Assembly (NCBI GenBank): GCA_019636235.1
Contig: JAHBXW010000002.1
Coordinates: forward strand, 372,001-436,000
Source of the DNA: Planctomyces sp.
GTDB lineage: Bacteria; Planctomycetota; Planctomycetia; Planctomycetales; Planctomycetaceae
DNA length: 64,000 bases
Direction: 5' to 3'
The position numbers and the translations under genes are program-made. Each line of letters begins with the position of its first letter. The first letter of the stretch is position 1. Below, in pieces: positions 20,997 to 29,852 of this stretch. Below the pieces are notes generated by a model. The model searched no databases. It saw only the letters and a list, made by a program, of their open reading frames with translations, and was not told the origin of the DNA.

Positions 20997-21869
20997 TCAC
21001 GACGCCGGACCCGCCAGCATCTCGTCGACGACCTGACGGTAGGTCTCGGCGAGGCGGCGGGTGACCGGTCCGGGACGGCCATTGCCGATCGGCCGGCCAT
21101 CGACCGTCGTGACGGGCAGCACTTCGGAGGTCGTACCCGTCAGAAACAGCTCGTCGATCTCGCCCAGTTCCCGGGTGTGGAGCGACTTCTCGACGACGCT
21201 GATGCCGGCCCGCGCGGCCAGCCGCAGCACGAGGCCCCGCGTGATGCCGGGCAGAATGTGCGGCCCGAGCGGCGTTGTCCAGATTGCTCCGTCCTTGACG
21301 CCGAAGACGCTGGTGTGGCTGCCCTCGACGATCGCGCCGTCCTCGGCGACGAGCAGCGCTTCCTGGCAGCCGGCCTCGGCGGCCGCCTGCGCGGCCAGGC
21401 AATTCGCCAGCAGGTTGATGGACTTGATGTCGCAGCGGCCCCAGCGGACGTCGGGCGTCGTCAGCACGGCCGCGCCGGTTTCGCGCGCATCGCCGTAGGG
21501 ATCGCCGGCGAGCGGCGCGATGTAGATCAGCTCGTTCGGATGCGGATTCCCGGGCGGAAACCGGTGCATCCGCGGGGCCTCGCCGCGCGTCACCTGCAGG
21601 TAGGCCATGCCTTCGACAACGCCGCTGTGCGCCAGCGTCTCCCTGAGCCGCCGCTCGATGCGCGGCACGTCTGCGGCAATGCGCAGCTTGTCGAGGCTGC
21701 GGACCAGTCGCTGCATGTGCTCGTCGAGCAGGAACAGGCGTCCGCCGTAAATCCGCAGGACCTCGTAGCCGCCGTCGCCGAAGAGAAACCCGCGATCCAG
21801 CACCGAGACGCGAACTTCGTCCAGGGGCTGTTCGACGCCGTTCCAGTTGGCGAGCAGAGGTTGCGTCAT
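20997..21869 (-). CDS. D-amino-acid-type (class IV) aminotransferase
   Basis: Fold-type IV PLP enzyme, 290 residues, like D-alanine aminotransferase or branched-chain aminotransferase. It contains the N-terminal [20 protein letters not shown], the catalytic Lys149 in [13 protein letters not shown] and the Glu region [16 protein letters not shown]. The [13 protein letters not shown] phrase is closest to D-amino-acid aminotransferases, so D-alanine/D-glutamate exchange for cell-wall precursors is a reasonable guess. A branched-chain or aminodeoxychorismate lyase role cannot be ruled out. It is followed 63 bases later by osmC on the same strand. Confidence 0.85.
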   Translation of the reverse strand: MTQPLLANWNGVEQPLDEVRVSVLDRGFLFGDGGYEVLRIYGGRLFLLDEHMQRLVRSLDKLRIAADVPRIERRLRETLAHSGVVEGMAYLQVTRGEAPRMHRFPPGNPHPNELIYIAPLAGDPYGDARETGAAVLTTPDVRWGRCDIKSINLLANCLAAQAAAEAGCQEALLVAEDGAIVEGSHTSVFGVKDGAIWTTPLGPHILPGITRGLVLRLAARAGISVVEKSLHTRELGEIDELFLTGTTSEVLPVTTVDGRPIGNGRPGPVTRRLAETYRQVVDEMLAGPAS

Positions 21870-22045
21870 CAGTGTGGTTCCGCGTCATCCGGAGGGGTGG
21901 AGTGCAGGAATCTTATAGACAGCGCGGGGCAATGGATGCTATGAGGGAACCGGGCGAAGATGACTCGAATTGGCGATCCCGGAGGCAGGACGCTTCCGGC
22001 AGACCGGCAACCCTGACGAAAACCGCGGATCGAAAGGACTCTCGG

Positions 22046-23167
22046 ATGGGCGTGCCCGTCTCCCAGATGTGGACAGTCGCGACGTATGTGCTGCGGCAGA
22101 AGCTCCGCGGCCGCAAGCGCTATCCGCTGGTGCTGATGCTGGAGCCGCTGTTTCGCTGCAACCTGGCCTGCGCGGGCTGCGGCAAGATCCAATACCCCGC
22201 GGCCATTCTGAAGAAGCAGTTGTCCCCTGAGGAGTGCTTTCGGGCTGTCGACGAATGCGGGGCGCCGGTCGTGTCGATTCCCGGCGGCGAACCGCTGCTG
22301 CATCCGCAGATCCACGAGATCGTCGAGGGCCTGGTCGCCCGGAAGAAGTACGTCTACCTGTGCACGAACGCGATCCTGATGGAGAAGCATCTGGACCGGT
22401 TCCAGCCCTCGCGGTATCTGTCTTTTTCCGTGCATCTCGACGGGCCGCGCGAGGAGCACGACGCCGCCGTCTGCCGTGATGGAATCTATGACGTCGCCCT
22501 GACCGCCATTCGCAGCGCGCTGGCCCGCGGGTTCCGCGTGACCACCAACAGCACGCTGTTCAACACGACCGATCCGGAGCGGATGGCGGGCTTCTTCGAT
22601 TCCCTGGTCGAGCTGGGGGTCGAGGGCATGATGATCTCCCCCGGCTACCCCTATGACAAAGCGCCGGATCAGGAGCATTTCCTGCATCGCCAGCAGACCG
22701 AGCGGCTGTTCCAGCGGATCTTCTCGCGGGTCAACCGCCGCTGGACGTTCAATCAGTCGCCGCTGTTCCTTGAATTCCTGCGTGGCCGGTGGGACCTGGA
22801 GTGCACCCCCTGGGGCAGCCCGACGTACAACATTTTCGGCTGGCAGCGTCCGTGTTACCTGCTGCAGGAAGGCTATGTCGAGACGTTCGACGAGCTGATG
22901 AACGGCACGGAATGGTCGGGTTACGGGCGGAGCAGCGGGCATCCGAAGTGCACCGACTGCATGGTCCATTGCGGGTACGAACCCAGTGCCGTCGACGCGA
23001 CGTTCGGATCCTGGAAGGGGCTGCTGGCGGCGGCGAAGATCTCGTTGTTCGGACTGCGCCCGACGCGCGGCGCCGTGTCGGCGGACCCCGCCCCCATGCC
23101 CCAACCTGAGCCGGCGCCGGTGCTGGTGACGCTGGAACTGCCGACGCGGGAATCGGCTGTCGCCTGA
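22046..23167 (+). CDS. hpnH: Hopanoid radical SAM protein (adenosylhopane synthase)
   Basis: Radical SAM enzyme that joins the adenosyl group to diploptene/hopene, the first step in making extended C35 hopanoids. The 373-residue product has [20 protein letters not shown] at the start and the cluster motif CNLACAGC (Cys38, 42, 45). It also has [23 protein letters not shown] and the C-terminal [15 protein letters not shown] (extra Cys residues), all typical of HpnH. AAAGGA lies 7 bases before ATG 22046. No other hpn or squalene-cyclase gene is in the window, so the rest of the pathway must lie elsewhere. Confidence 0.94.
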   Translation: MGVPVSQMWTVATYVLRQKLRGRKRYPLVLMLEPLFRCNLACAGCGKIQYPAAILKKQLSPEECFRAVDECGAPVVSIPGGEPLLHPQIHEIVEGLVARKKYVYLCTNAILMEKHLDRFQPSRYLSFSVHLDGPREEHDAAVCRDGIYDVALTAIRSALARGFRVTTNSTLFNTTDPERMAGFFDSLVELGVEGMMISPGYPYDKAPDQEHFLHRQQTERLFQRIFSRVNRRWTFNQSPLFLEFLRGRWDLECTPWGSPTYNIFGWQRPCYLLQEGYVETFDELMNGTEWSGYGRSSGHPKCTDCMVHCGYEPSAVDATFGSWKGLLAAAKISLFGLRPTRGAVSADPAPMPQPEPAPVLVTLELPTRESAVA

Positions 23168-23241
23168 GGTTTGCCGGCGGGCGGCACGAAGTATGCTGAT
23201 CTCCCGGACGTCCGTCCGCCTGACTCAGGGGAGATTGTCTG

Positions 23242-24072
23242 ATGAGCCACATCGACGTCGGCCAAGAAAACAGCGCCGCCATCCGGCTGTACTACGAGGA
23301 TCACGGTCAGGGCCGGCCCGTGGTGCTGATTCACGGCTGGCCGCTGAGCGGCGCCTCGTGGGAGAAGCAGGTTCCCGCGCTTCTCAAGGCCGGACGCCGC
23401 GTGATCACGTACGATCGCCGCGGCTTCGGCCGGTCCAGTCAGCCCTCCACGGGTTACGAATACGACACGTTCGCAGACGATCTGCACTCGCTGATCACGC
23501 AGCTTGATCTGCGGGACGTCTCCCTGGTCGGATTCTCGATGGGGGGCGGGGAAGTCGCGCGGTATCTCGGCCGGCATGGCGCGGATCGGATCCGCAGCGC
23601 AGTGTTCATGGCGGCCGTGCCGCCCTACCTGCTGAAGACTCGCGACAATCCGACCGGCCTCGAACAGAAGGTCTTTGACGAGATCAAGCAGGCCATCGTC
23701 GACGACCGGCCGGCGTTCCTGTCGAAGTTCCTGGCGGACTTCTACAACGTCGATGATCTGCTCGGAGATCGAATCAGCGACGAGGTCGTGCGGTTGAGCT
23801 GGAATGTCGCGGCGGGGGCCTCGGCGATCGGCTCGCTGGCGTGCGTGGACGCATGGCATACCGACTTCCGCGCGGACCTGAAGTCGATTTCGATTCCGAC
23901 GCTGATCATCCACGGCGACTCGGACCGCATCCTGCCGCTGGAGGCGACCGGCCAGGCTATGCAGAAGCAGATTTCCGGCAGCCGCCTGGCCGTGATTCCG
24001 GGAGGACCGCATGGCCTGAACTGGACGCACTGGAACGAGGTCAACCGCGAGCTGGTGGAGTTTCTGACGTAA
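23242..24072 (+). CDS. Alpha/beta hydrolase, non-heme chloroperoxidase-like
   Basis: A 276-residue alpha/beta hydrolase of the cofactor-free haloperoxidase/esterase group. The catalytic triad can be assigned: Ser99 in GFSMGGGE, Asp228 in HGDSDRILP and His257 in GGPHGLNW. The oxyanion-side motif is LIHGWPLSG (about 29-37), and YDRRGFGRSSQP is typical of the subgroup. The physiological substrate is unknown; esterase or perhydrolase activity is expected. GGGGAG about 8 bases before ATG 23242 supports the start. It is co-directional with hpnH 74 bases upstream. Confidence 0.88.
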   Translation: MSHIDVGQENSAAIRLYYEDHGQGRPVVLIHGWPLSGASWEKQVPALLKAGRRVITYDRRGFGRSSQPSTGYEYDTFADDLHSLITQLDLRDVSLVGFSMGGGEVARYLGRHGADRIRSAVFMAAVPPYLLKTRDNPTGLEQKVFDEIKQAIVDDRPAFLSKFLADFYNVDDLLGDRISDEVVRLSWNVAAGASAIGSLACVDAWHTDFRADLKSISIPTLIIHGDSDRILPLEATGQAMQKQISGSRLAVIPGGPHGLNWTHWNEVNRELVEFLT

Positions 24073-24284
24073 GGCGTCTGAGGCCGATGCTGGCGCGTGG
24101 CTGGCAGCACGGCGAGGCGGGAGCGTTTGCGCCGTCCCCGGGGCCGCGGCTCTCAGCGCGCCGCGCCGGATCGCTCCAACCCGGGAATCGTTCCACCGGC
24201 CGGAAGGCTTCGTGATGGCCGTCGATCCCCGCCTGTGCCTAGAATCGGCCAGCGGATGATGGCATCCGCATTCCTTCCAGGTGC

Positions 24285-25661
24285 ATGCAAATGACACTGT
24301 TGCGTTGTCTCGCGCCGGCCGTTCTGGCCGGGCTGGCGTTGGGCTGTTTCTCTCCGGCTCCCGCGCCGGACGTGGAGTCACCGCAAGATGGCAAATCCGC
24401 GACCGCGGTCGCCCCGCCTCCGAACGTGATGTTCGAGGCCCCGAAGCCCCTCTCACTGCCGGCGCCGGACGTCGAGGCGATCGTCGCCAGAATGGCTGAG
24501 CGGTATCAGTCAGCCAGTTCGTTTCAGACGACCGCCCGGCTGGGGCAGTTCGTCATGGGGCGGGATGGCCTGCCGGTCGCGCCGCTGCAGGATGAGCTGA
24601 TGAAACGACGAATCCAGTTCCAGAAGCCGAACCTGCTGCGCGCCGTGCCGCTGTCGGCCAATGGTCCGGAAGTGTCGTCGGACGGAACGGACCTGGTGGT
24701 TTTCGCGCCGTTCATGGAAAGTCTGTACGTGAAGCATCCGGCGCCGGCGACGGCGGAGGAACTGCCGGCGTATCCGGAGCTGCTGGCTCTGGGCGGCACG
24801 TTTCCGTTTTTCGTCGTGCATTTCGGCGTGGCGGACGTGTCCGGCTTCTTGAATCAGATGGGGACGAAGCGGGAGTATGCGGGCGCGGTCAGCATTGAAG
24901 GCACGCCCGCGCACCACGTGAAGTTCATCAACGCGACGGAGCAGGGGACGCGGGTGTGGCATACGTGGATCGCCGCGGAAGGAGAGCCGCGGGTCCTGCA
25001 GGTGCAGTTCGACATGGGACTGCAGAAGGTTCCGGCCCCGGGCGGGAAGGAACAGGAGGCGATGGTCGCGCTGATCGACCGCTACTCGGACTGGGAATTC
25101 GACGTCAGCCTGCCGGAGTCGACGTGGCGCGCGGACGTGCCCGGCGTCGCGCTCGAGGTGGTGTCGCTGTTCTCGCCGCCGTCCAAGGAAGCCGGCCGTC
25201 TGGCGCCGGACTGGTCGCTGACCGGACTGGGAGAACTGGCTGCGTCAAAGGCCGGGCATGTCGGGAAAGACGTCGTCGTGCTGGACTTCTGGGCGACGTG
25301 GTGCGGACCCTGCCGCGAGGAGCTGCCGCTGGTGGCGGAAATCGCGAACGAGTATCGGGACCGCGGCGTGGTGTTCTACGCGGTGAACTCCGGCGAAAGC
25401 GAAGCGGTCGTCTCCGAGTTCATCAAGCAGTCCAAGCTGGAGCTGAACGTGCTTCTGGACAGGGACATGTCGGTGTCGAGGCAGTTCGGGGCGGACTCGC
25501 TGCCGCATCTCGTGGTGATTGACAAGGATGGGGCGGTGCAGACGGTGCATTCCGGATTCAGCCCTGTTCTCGGCTGGACGTTGCGCAAAGAATTGGACTG
25601 GCTGGTGAACGGTCGGTCGCTTCCGATTCCCAGGGCGACGCCGCTGCCGACAGGCGGCTGA
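24285..25661 (+). CDS. DUF2092-TlpA fusion lipoprotein
   Basis: A 458-residue exported protein with a lipobox ending LALGC (Cys21), so probably membrane-anchored. Residues about 60-290 resemble the DUF2092/LolA-like fold (variable MAERYQSASSFQTTARL start, repeated strand patterns). Residues about 305-445 are a TlpA/ResA-type thioredoxin domain with VVLDFWATWCGPCREELP (WCGPC at 339-343). It may sense or carry a hydrophobic ligand and perform disulfide exchange in the periplasm. The domain identity of the N-terminal half is by pattern only. A second ATG two codons later is an equally good start. Confidence 0.78.
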   Translation: MQMTLLRCLAPAVLAGLALGCFSPAPAPDVESPQDGKSATAVAPPPNVMFEAPKPLSLPAPDVEAIVARMAERYQSASSFQTTARLGQFVMGRDGLPVAPLQDELMKRRIQFQKPNLLRAVPLSANGPEVSSDGTDLVVFAPFMESLYVKHPAPATAEELPAYPELLALGGTFPFFVVHFGVADVSGFLNQMGTKREYAGAVSIEGTPAHHVKFINATEQGTRVWHTWIAAEGEPRVLQVQFDMGLQKVPAPGGKEQEAMVALIDRYSDWEFDVSLPESTWRADVPGVALEVVSLFSPPSKEAGRLAPDWSLTGLGELAASKAGHVGKDVVVLDFWATWCGPCREELPLVAEIANEYRDRGVVFYAVNSGESEAVVSEFIKQSKLELNVLLDRDMSVSRQFGADSLPHLVVIDKDGAVQTVHSGFSPVLGWTLRKELDWLVNGRSLPIPRATPLPTGG

Positions 25662-25758
25662 TCTCCGGGAAGGGGTTGGGCATCCGGGCGCCGCTCCGCC
25701 TCCGCACTTCAGCGGGGGCGTGATCCCGTGTTGCCCGCCAGGCGGGCCGGAGCATCTG

Positions 25759-26043
25759 ATGGACTATGCGCCCTCGGTAGAGCTGCTGGAAGCGACGCAC
25801 GTGTTTCCCGGACCGTACATGTTCAAGGTCGTGGGGCACACGTCGGACAATTTCGTCGGCCGGGTCGTGTCGACGGTGCGCTGCGGGCTTCCGGAAGACT
25901 TGGAGCCGGCGTTCTCGACGCGACGGACAGCCAACGGCCGGCACGTATGCGTGACGATTGAGCCGGAGCTGCCGACGGCCGAGGCGGTGATTGAGCTGTA
26001 CGCGCGCCTGCGAGACGTGGACGGCGTCGTGATGCTGTTCTGA
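25759..26043 (+). CDS. DUF493 (YbeD-like) small protein
   Basis: A 94-residue cytosolic protein with the YbeD/DUF493 plan: PYMFKVVGHTSDNF near the start, a strand RHVCVTIEPELPTAEAV and a C-terminal helix ending LRDVDGVVMLF, where family members end in a similar 'V.MVL'. This is a ferredoxin-like fold of unknown role, possibly a small-molecule-binding regulator. ATG 25759 has GGAG 6 bases upstream and is preferred to GTG 25720. The assignment is by pattern and somewhat uncertain. Confidence 0.68.
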   Translation: MDYAPSVELLEATHVFPGPYMFKVVGHTSDNFVGRVVSTVRCGLPEDLEPAFSTRRTANGRHVCVTIEPELPTAEAVIELYARLRDVDGVVMLF

Positions 26044-26086
26044 CTCCGGCGGGGCCGTTTTCGTGGCGGGACGTGCGGCGCGGGCC

Positions 26087-26332
26087 TCAGATGGCCACGC
26101 TGCGTCCGACGAGCGTGCCGTTCTGGACGCCGCGCGTGACGAAGTCCTCGATATCGCGACGGTTGCGGTCGAACACCACGTCGGGCCAGTCAGACGGCGT
26201 GTGGTAGTGCTGGTCCAGGAAATCAACTGAAACCCAGAACACCATGCGCTGGCCGTCCACGACGGCGCGGAGACACACCGCGGCATGCGACGTGTCCAAT
26301 TCTGCTTCGCGCAGAAATCGAATCGACTTCAT
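26087..26332 (-). CDS. Small hypothetical protein (DUF1488-like)
   Basis: An 81-residue protein: KSIRFLREAELDTSHAAVCL, then RMVFWVSVDFLDQHY, then an acidic and basic C-terminal helix. The layout resembles the DUF1488 family of small proteins of unknown function. No signal or membrane segment. It is convergent with the DUF493-like gene with 43 bases between them. Coding support is moderate: length and composition fit, but no strong ribosome binding site is visible. Confidence 0.5.
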   Translation of the reverse strand: MKSIRFLREAELDTSHAAVCLRAVVDGQRMVFWVSVDFLDQHYHTPSDWPDVVFDRNRRDIEDFVTRGVQNGTLVGRSVAI

Positions 26333-26489
26333 AAAGTCTGGCCCTCAAGTCATCGTGGCGTCCGGAGCAATATGCTGGCTTGGCTCCGAACTGGCCCTTC
26401 GCGACTGAATTGTGCGCTGCCGGACTGACTGGCGTCAATCCGAGTTCGCCGCAAAATCGGCCGGGCAATTTGCGGCAGGCGGTATAGAC

Positions 26490-26527
26490 AAAAAAAAGGC
26501 CCCCACGTTCGAATGACGATGGGAGCC
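26490..26527 (-). terminator. Rho-independent terminator of the SPFH gene
   Basis: Read on the minus strand, a GC-rich stem (GGCTCCCA paired with TGGGGGCC, one G-T wobble, extendable with a bulge) is followed directly by eight T residues (A run at 26490-26497 on the plus strand). It lies 51 bases past the stop of the SPFH gene. This is the clearest intrinsic terminator in the window. Confidence 0.85.
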
Positions 26528-26577
26528 GGAATTCAGTTGGGGCGCGATTGGCCGCGTGGCTGGCAGAGCGATCGGGC

Positions 26578-27684
26578 TCAGGAGGCCGGCGGGGGAGGGG
26601 GCGGCGGCGGCGCTGCGCCGAACAAAGTCGCCAGTTGCGGCACCTGCCCGGCGGGGGTCCAATTGCCCAGGGCGGGCGTCCAGACGAGCGTGTCCGGCTT
26701 GAGTTCTCCCGCCTGGACCGCCTGCATCAACTGCAGATCGCCGAACGGGCCGCGCGTGGCCCCGCCGATGGCGATGTGCCAGGCCGCTGGCGGAGGAGGC
26801 GGCGCGACGGCGGCGCCCCCGCCCGCTCCGCCCATCTGCGTCATGCGGTTGGCCATCGCGAAACCCATGCCCAGGCCCATGCCCTCGGCGGCGCCGCCGC
26901 CGGAGGGGTTCTGGGCGGCCTCGAGCATCGCCTTGCCCATCTGGAACTGCTGATACGCGTTCAGGTCGCCCACGACCCCCATGCTCGTCCGCGTGTCGAG
27001 CGCCTTCTCGACCTCCTCGGGGAACGACACGTTGACGATGTTGAGCTGCGGAATGTCCAGCCCGTACTCGTCGTCGACCTTCTCGGCGACCAGCTTCCGC
27101 AACTGGTCGGACAAATCCCGGTAGCTGGCGGCCAGGTCCAGGGCGCTGATTTTCGAGCGGCCGATGAGTTCCGCGAACGATGTGGCGATCGTCGCCCGCA
27201 GCAGCTCCGTGATCTCGTCCGCGTCAAAGCTCTGATCGGTCCCGATCAGCTCCTTGAGCAGGGCCTTCGGTTCGACGGCCTTCAGCGTGTAGATTCCGAA
27301 CGCCCGCAGGCGGATCGGGCCGAAATCGGCGTCCCGCAGCATGATCGGATTCGGCGTGCCCCACTTGAGGTCCGTGATCTGCCGCGTGCTGACGAAGTAC
27401 ACTTCCGCCTTGAACGGGCTGTTGAACCCGTACTTCCAGCCCTGCAGGGTGCTGAGGATCGGCAGGTTGTCGGTTTTGAGTTCGTAATGGCCGGGCTCGA
27501 AGGCGTCGGCGATTTCGCCGCGGTGCACGAAGACGGCGACCTGTCCGGGCCGGACGATGAGCTGCGCGCCGTTCTTGATTTCGTTCTGATACCGCGGAAA
27601 CCGCCAGGCGATGGTGTGCCGCGAATCATCGACCCATTCGATGATGTCGATCAGTTCGCCGCGAAGTTTGTCGAACAAGCCCAT
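26578..27684 (-). CDS. SPFH-domain protein with C-terminal GYF_2-like domain
   Basis: A 368-residue protein. Residues 1 to about 245 match the 'virion core'/YdjI-type SPFH group: GLFDKLRGELIDIIEWVDD start, IVRPGQVAVFVHRGEIAD, and LNIVNVSFPEEVEKALDTRT. A Gly/Met/Pro-rich linker follows. Residues about 285-350 look like a GYF_2 domain (WHIAIGGATRGPFGDLQLMQ ... LVWTPALGNWTPAGQV), a presumed peptide-binding module. It probably forms a membrane-associated scaffold. AGGAG lies 7 bases before ATG 27684. The gene ends in a strong terminator, so it is likely monocistronic. Confidence 0.86.
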   Translation of the reverse strand: MGLFDKLRGELIDIIEWVDDSRHTIAWRFPRYQNEIKNGAQLIVRPGQVAVFVHRGEIADAFEPGHYELKTDNLPILSTLQGWKYGFNSPFKAEVYFVSTRQITDLKWGTPNPIMLRDADFGPIRLRAFGIYTLKAVEPKALLKELIGTDQSFDADEITELLRATIATSFAELIGRSKISALDLAASYRDLSDQLRKLVAEKVDDEYGLDIPQLNIVNVSFPEEVEKALDTRTSMGVVGDLNAYQQFQMGKAMLEAAQNPSGGGAAEGMGLGMGFAMANRMTQMGGAGGGAAVAPPPPPAAWHIAIGGATRGPFGDLQLMQAVQAGELKPDTLVWTPALGNWTPAGQVPQLATLFGAAPPPPPPPPAS

Positions 27685-28001
27685 GGCAGGACTCCTGGTG
27701 AAATCATCTGGCCGAGCGGCCGCCGGGACTGCGGCCATCTTACCCGTCCGCGGCGGCGGTTGAAAATCGACGCAGCCGGCGGCTGTCCGCCTGAACGTCA
27801 AATGGTCCCCCGCGGATCACGGAATTTCCGGATGCGTTTTCGCGGCAATGGGCGGCGTTCGGCCGGCCCGAACGGCGCGATTCCGGGAAGGCCATGAATT
27901 CGGCCGACGGCAAATGCGAGCCCCGGAAAACCCGAACAGCGGCTGCCAGGGACGAACCCCGACAACCGCTGTGGTTTGGAACTCGGTTTCGAGCGGCCGC
28001 C
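27685..28001. other. Intergenic gap, nothing recognised
   Basis: About 317 bases between the thioredoxin-YHS gene and the SPFH gene, both on the minus strand. It presumably holds the SPFH promoter. No gene, clear hairpin-plus-T terminator or repeat was seen. Confidence 0.4.
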
Positions 28002-28874
28002 TCAGCGGATGACCGTCTCGATCTGGTCGACGTCCAGCACGACCTTGTCGCGGATGTAGCGATCCGGACTCGACTTGAACTGCTTGCGGTTCGCGTCGCT
28101 GCTGAACAGGAACAGCTCGTCGTCGTAGAAGGCGCCGAACCGGGTGCTGCCCTGGATGGCGCGGTTCTCCCTGGCCATGAGGACCGGATCGCAGCCCAGA
28201 AGCTGCGGGGCGTAGCGGGCGGGGTTCTGCTGGAAGACCTGCTGATCGGCGGCGGAGCACATCCAGTAGGTCTGGCCGCGGAACTCGGCGGTGAACTGCG
28301 GGCTGCCCTTTTCCCATTTGCGGTTCTTGAGCAGCGTGACGGGGCAGTAGCCGAGAAGCATCGCTTCCTGCGAGGCGAGCCGGGCGTTGGCCGGCGCGGA
28401 TTCGCCGGAGGCGACGTTGGCGGCCGGCGCGGCCGGCTTGGGCAGACGCTGGGCGACGAGATCGGTATAGCGCGTCGAGGCGCGGGCGATGGACTGCGTG
28501 TATTCCTCGGTCGTGCGTTCGCCGGTCGATTCGATCAGTCGTTTGCCGTCCGGTTCGAGGAAGATGTCGGCGGGGAGCTTGTCGATCTCAAACCGCCGGG
28601 CGAGGTCCTGATGGTCGTCGATGTTGATTTTGACGGCCACGACGCTGGACTTGATCTGGTCCAGCACGGCGGGCGTGTTGAGGACCTTCTTTTCCATCCG
28701 CAGGCAGGGCGGGCACCAGGCGGCATGGAAGTGGACGAGGATCGGCCGGTCCAGCCGCTGGGCCTCGGCCCTGGCCGCATCGAGATCCTTCATCCAGCCG
28801 TCCGCCGCGACTGCCGGACAACAGGCCGCCAACACTGTCATCAGGGCGAGAGCGGATCGTCGACTGACAGGCAT
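28002..28874 (-). CDS. Exported thioredoxin-fold protein with YHS-like C-terminus
   Basis: A 290-residue protein with an N-terminal signal (cleavage near AVAADGW) and a thioredoxin domain. The active site is WCPPC (53-57), in PILVHFHAAWCPPCLRMEKK, followed by the cis-Pro region KLPADIFLEPDG. The C-terminal half contains Cys-rich YHS-like segments: GYCPVTLLKNRKWEKGS and AEFRGQTYWMCSAADQQVFQ, repeated loosely near the end. YHS-type domains often bind metal, so a periplasmic metal- and redox-handling role is possible. This is inference from pattern. Confidence 0.78.
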   Translation of the reverse strand: MPVSRRSALALMTVLAACCPAVAADGWMKDLDAARAEAQRLDRPILVHFHAAWCPPCLRMEKKVLNTPAVLDQIKSSVVAVKINIDDHQDLARRFEIDKLPADIFLEPDGKRLIESTGERTTEEYTQSIARASTRYTDLVAQRLPKPAAPAANVASGESAPANARLASQEAMLLGYCPVTLLKNRKWEKGSPQFTAEFRGQTYWMCSAADQQVFQQNPARYAPQLLGCDPVLMARENRAIQGSTRFGAFYDDELFLFSSDANRKQFKSSPDRYIRDKVVLDVDQIETVIR

Positions 28875-29174
28875 GGCGGTTCCTTCCGGACAACGGGAGT
28901 GGCGAGCGGACGCCGCCCCGCGAACTCATGTCCCGGCAGGGGCGGAGGCGTCGGGCTCGGGCGGGCTGCTGCCATGTCATCGGCAGCTTACGCCGCGCCG
29001 GTTCCGCGAGATCGAAGAGATCAGCGGCCCGCAGGAACGCATCGTTCCAACTGGTCCGGTCGTAGCGGCCCGGCAATGGAAATGCGTCTCGAATCGCCCG
29101 GAGTCTTTTTCAGCGCGATGCTGCGTTTGGCGCAATCGCCAGAGATCGTGGGTGGGAGGGGGCCGGCGGGACGT

Positions 29175-29852
29175 TCAGGGAAGCCGGGCGAGCGGGCCTG
29201 CGTCGTCCGCGACGGGCAGCGCGAAGAAATCGGCAGGCTTTGCCGGTTCCGGCCGCTCGGCATGCTGCGGCAACCGGACTTCGCCGCCCGTTCGACGCAG
29301 AAAGTTCGCGATCAGCAGATGCCCGCCTTCAGTCAGCACCGACTCAGGATGGAACTGCAGGCCCGCGACCGGCCAGTCGCGATGCTCCAGGCCCATGATG
29401 GCCCCGTCGTCGCTGCGGGCGGTGACGCGGAGCGCCCCCGGCAGATTCCCCTGGTCGACGATCAGCGAGTGATACCGCGCCGCCGTGAGCGGCTGCGGCG
29501 CTCCCTCGAACAGGCCGCGGCCTTCATGGGCGATGAGCGACGTCCGTCCGTGGATCGGCCGGCCGGATTCCACGACGCGTCCGCCGAGCGCCTCGGCGAT
29601 CGCCTGATGTCCCAGGCAGACTCCCAGAATCGGAATCGTCGGCCCCAGTTCGCGGACGATGTCCATCGAGACGCCCGCCTGCCGGGGCGTGCAGGGGCCG
29701 GGAGACAGAATGATCCCCCGGGGCCCCAGGGCGGCGATGTCGTCGAGCGACACGGCGTCGCTGCGGACGACCCGCGTCTCCGCCCCCAGCTCGACGACAT
29801 ACCGCGCGAGGTTGTGGACGAAGCTGTCGTAGTTGTCAATCAACAGGATCAC
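29175..29852 (-). CDS. Glutamine amidotransferase, anthranilate/ADC synthase component II
   Basis: Class I glutamine amidotransferase of the TrpG/PabA group, which supplies ammonia to anthranilate synthase or aminodeoxychorismate synthase. The 225-residue product begins ILLIDNYDSFVHNLARYV and has SPGPCTP, the nucleophile Cys79 in GVCLGHQAIAEALGG and the catalytic His/Glu in GLQFHPESVLT. The C-terminal 35 residues are an extra tail. No component I partner gene is in the window, so TrpG and PabA cannot be told apart. The GTG start lies inside the 3' end of the kinase gene (17-base overlap). Confidence 0.88.
   Translation of the reverse strand: MILLIDNYDSFVHNLARYVVELGAETRVVRSDAVSLDDIAALGPRGIILSPGPCTPRQAGVSMDIVRELGPTIPILGVCLGHQAIAEALGGRVVESGRPIHGRTSLIAHEGRGLFEGAPQPLTAARYHSLIVDQGNLPGALRVTARSDDGAIMGLEHRDWPVAGLQFHPESVLTEGGHLLIANFLRRTGGEVRLPQHAERPEPAKPADFFALPVADDAGPLARLP

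Noticed and set aside
26501-26520. TTCGAAT word resembling a tRNA T-arm
   Set aside because: It is the loop of the intrinsic terminator; no acceptor or anticodon stem can be drawn around it.
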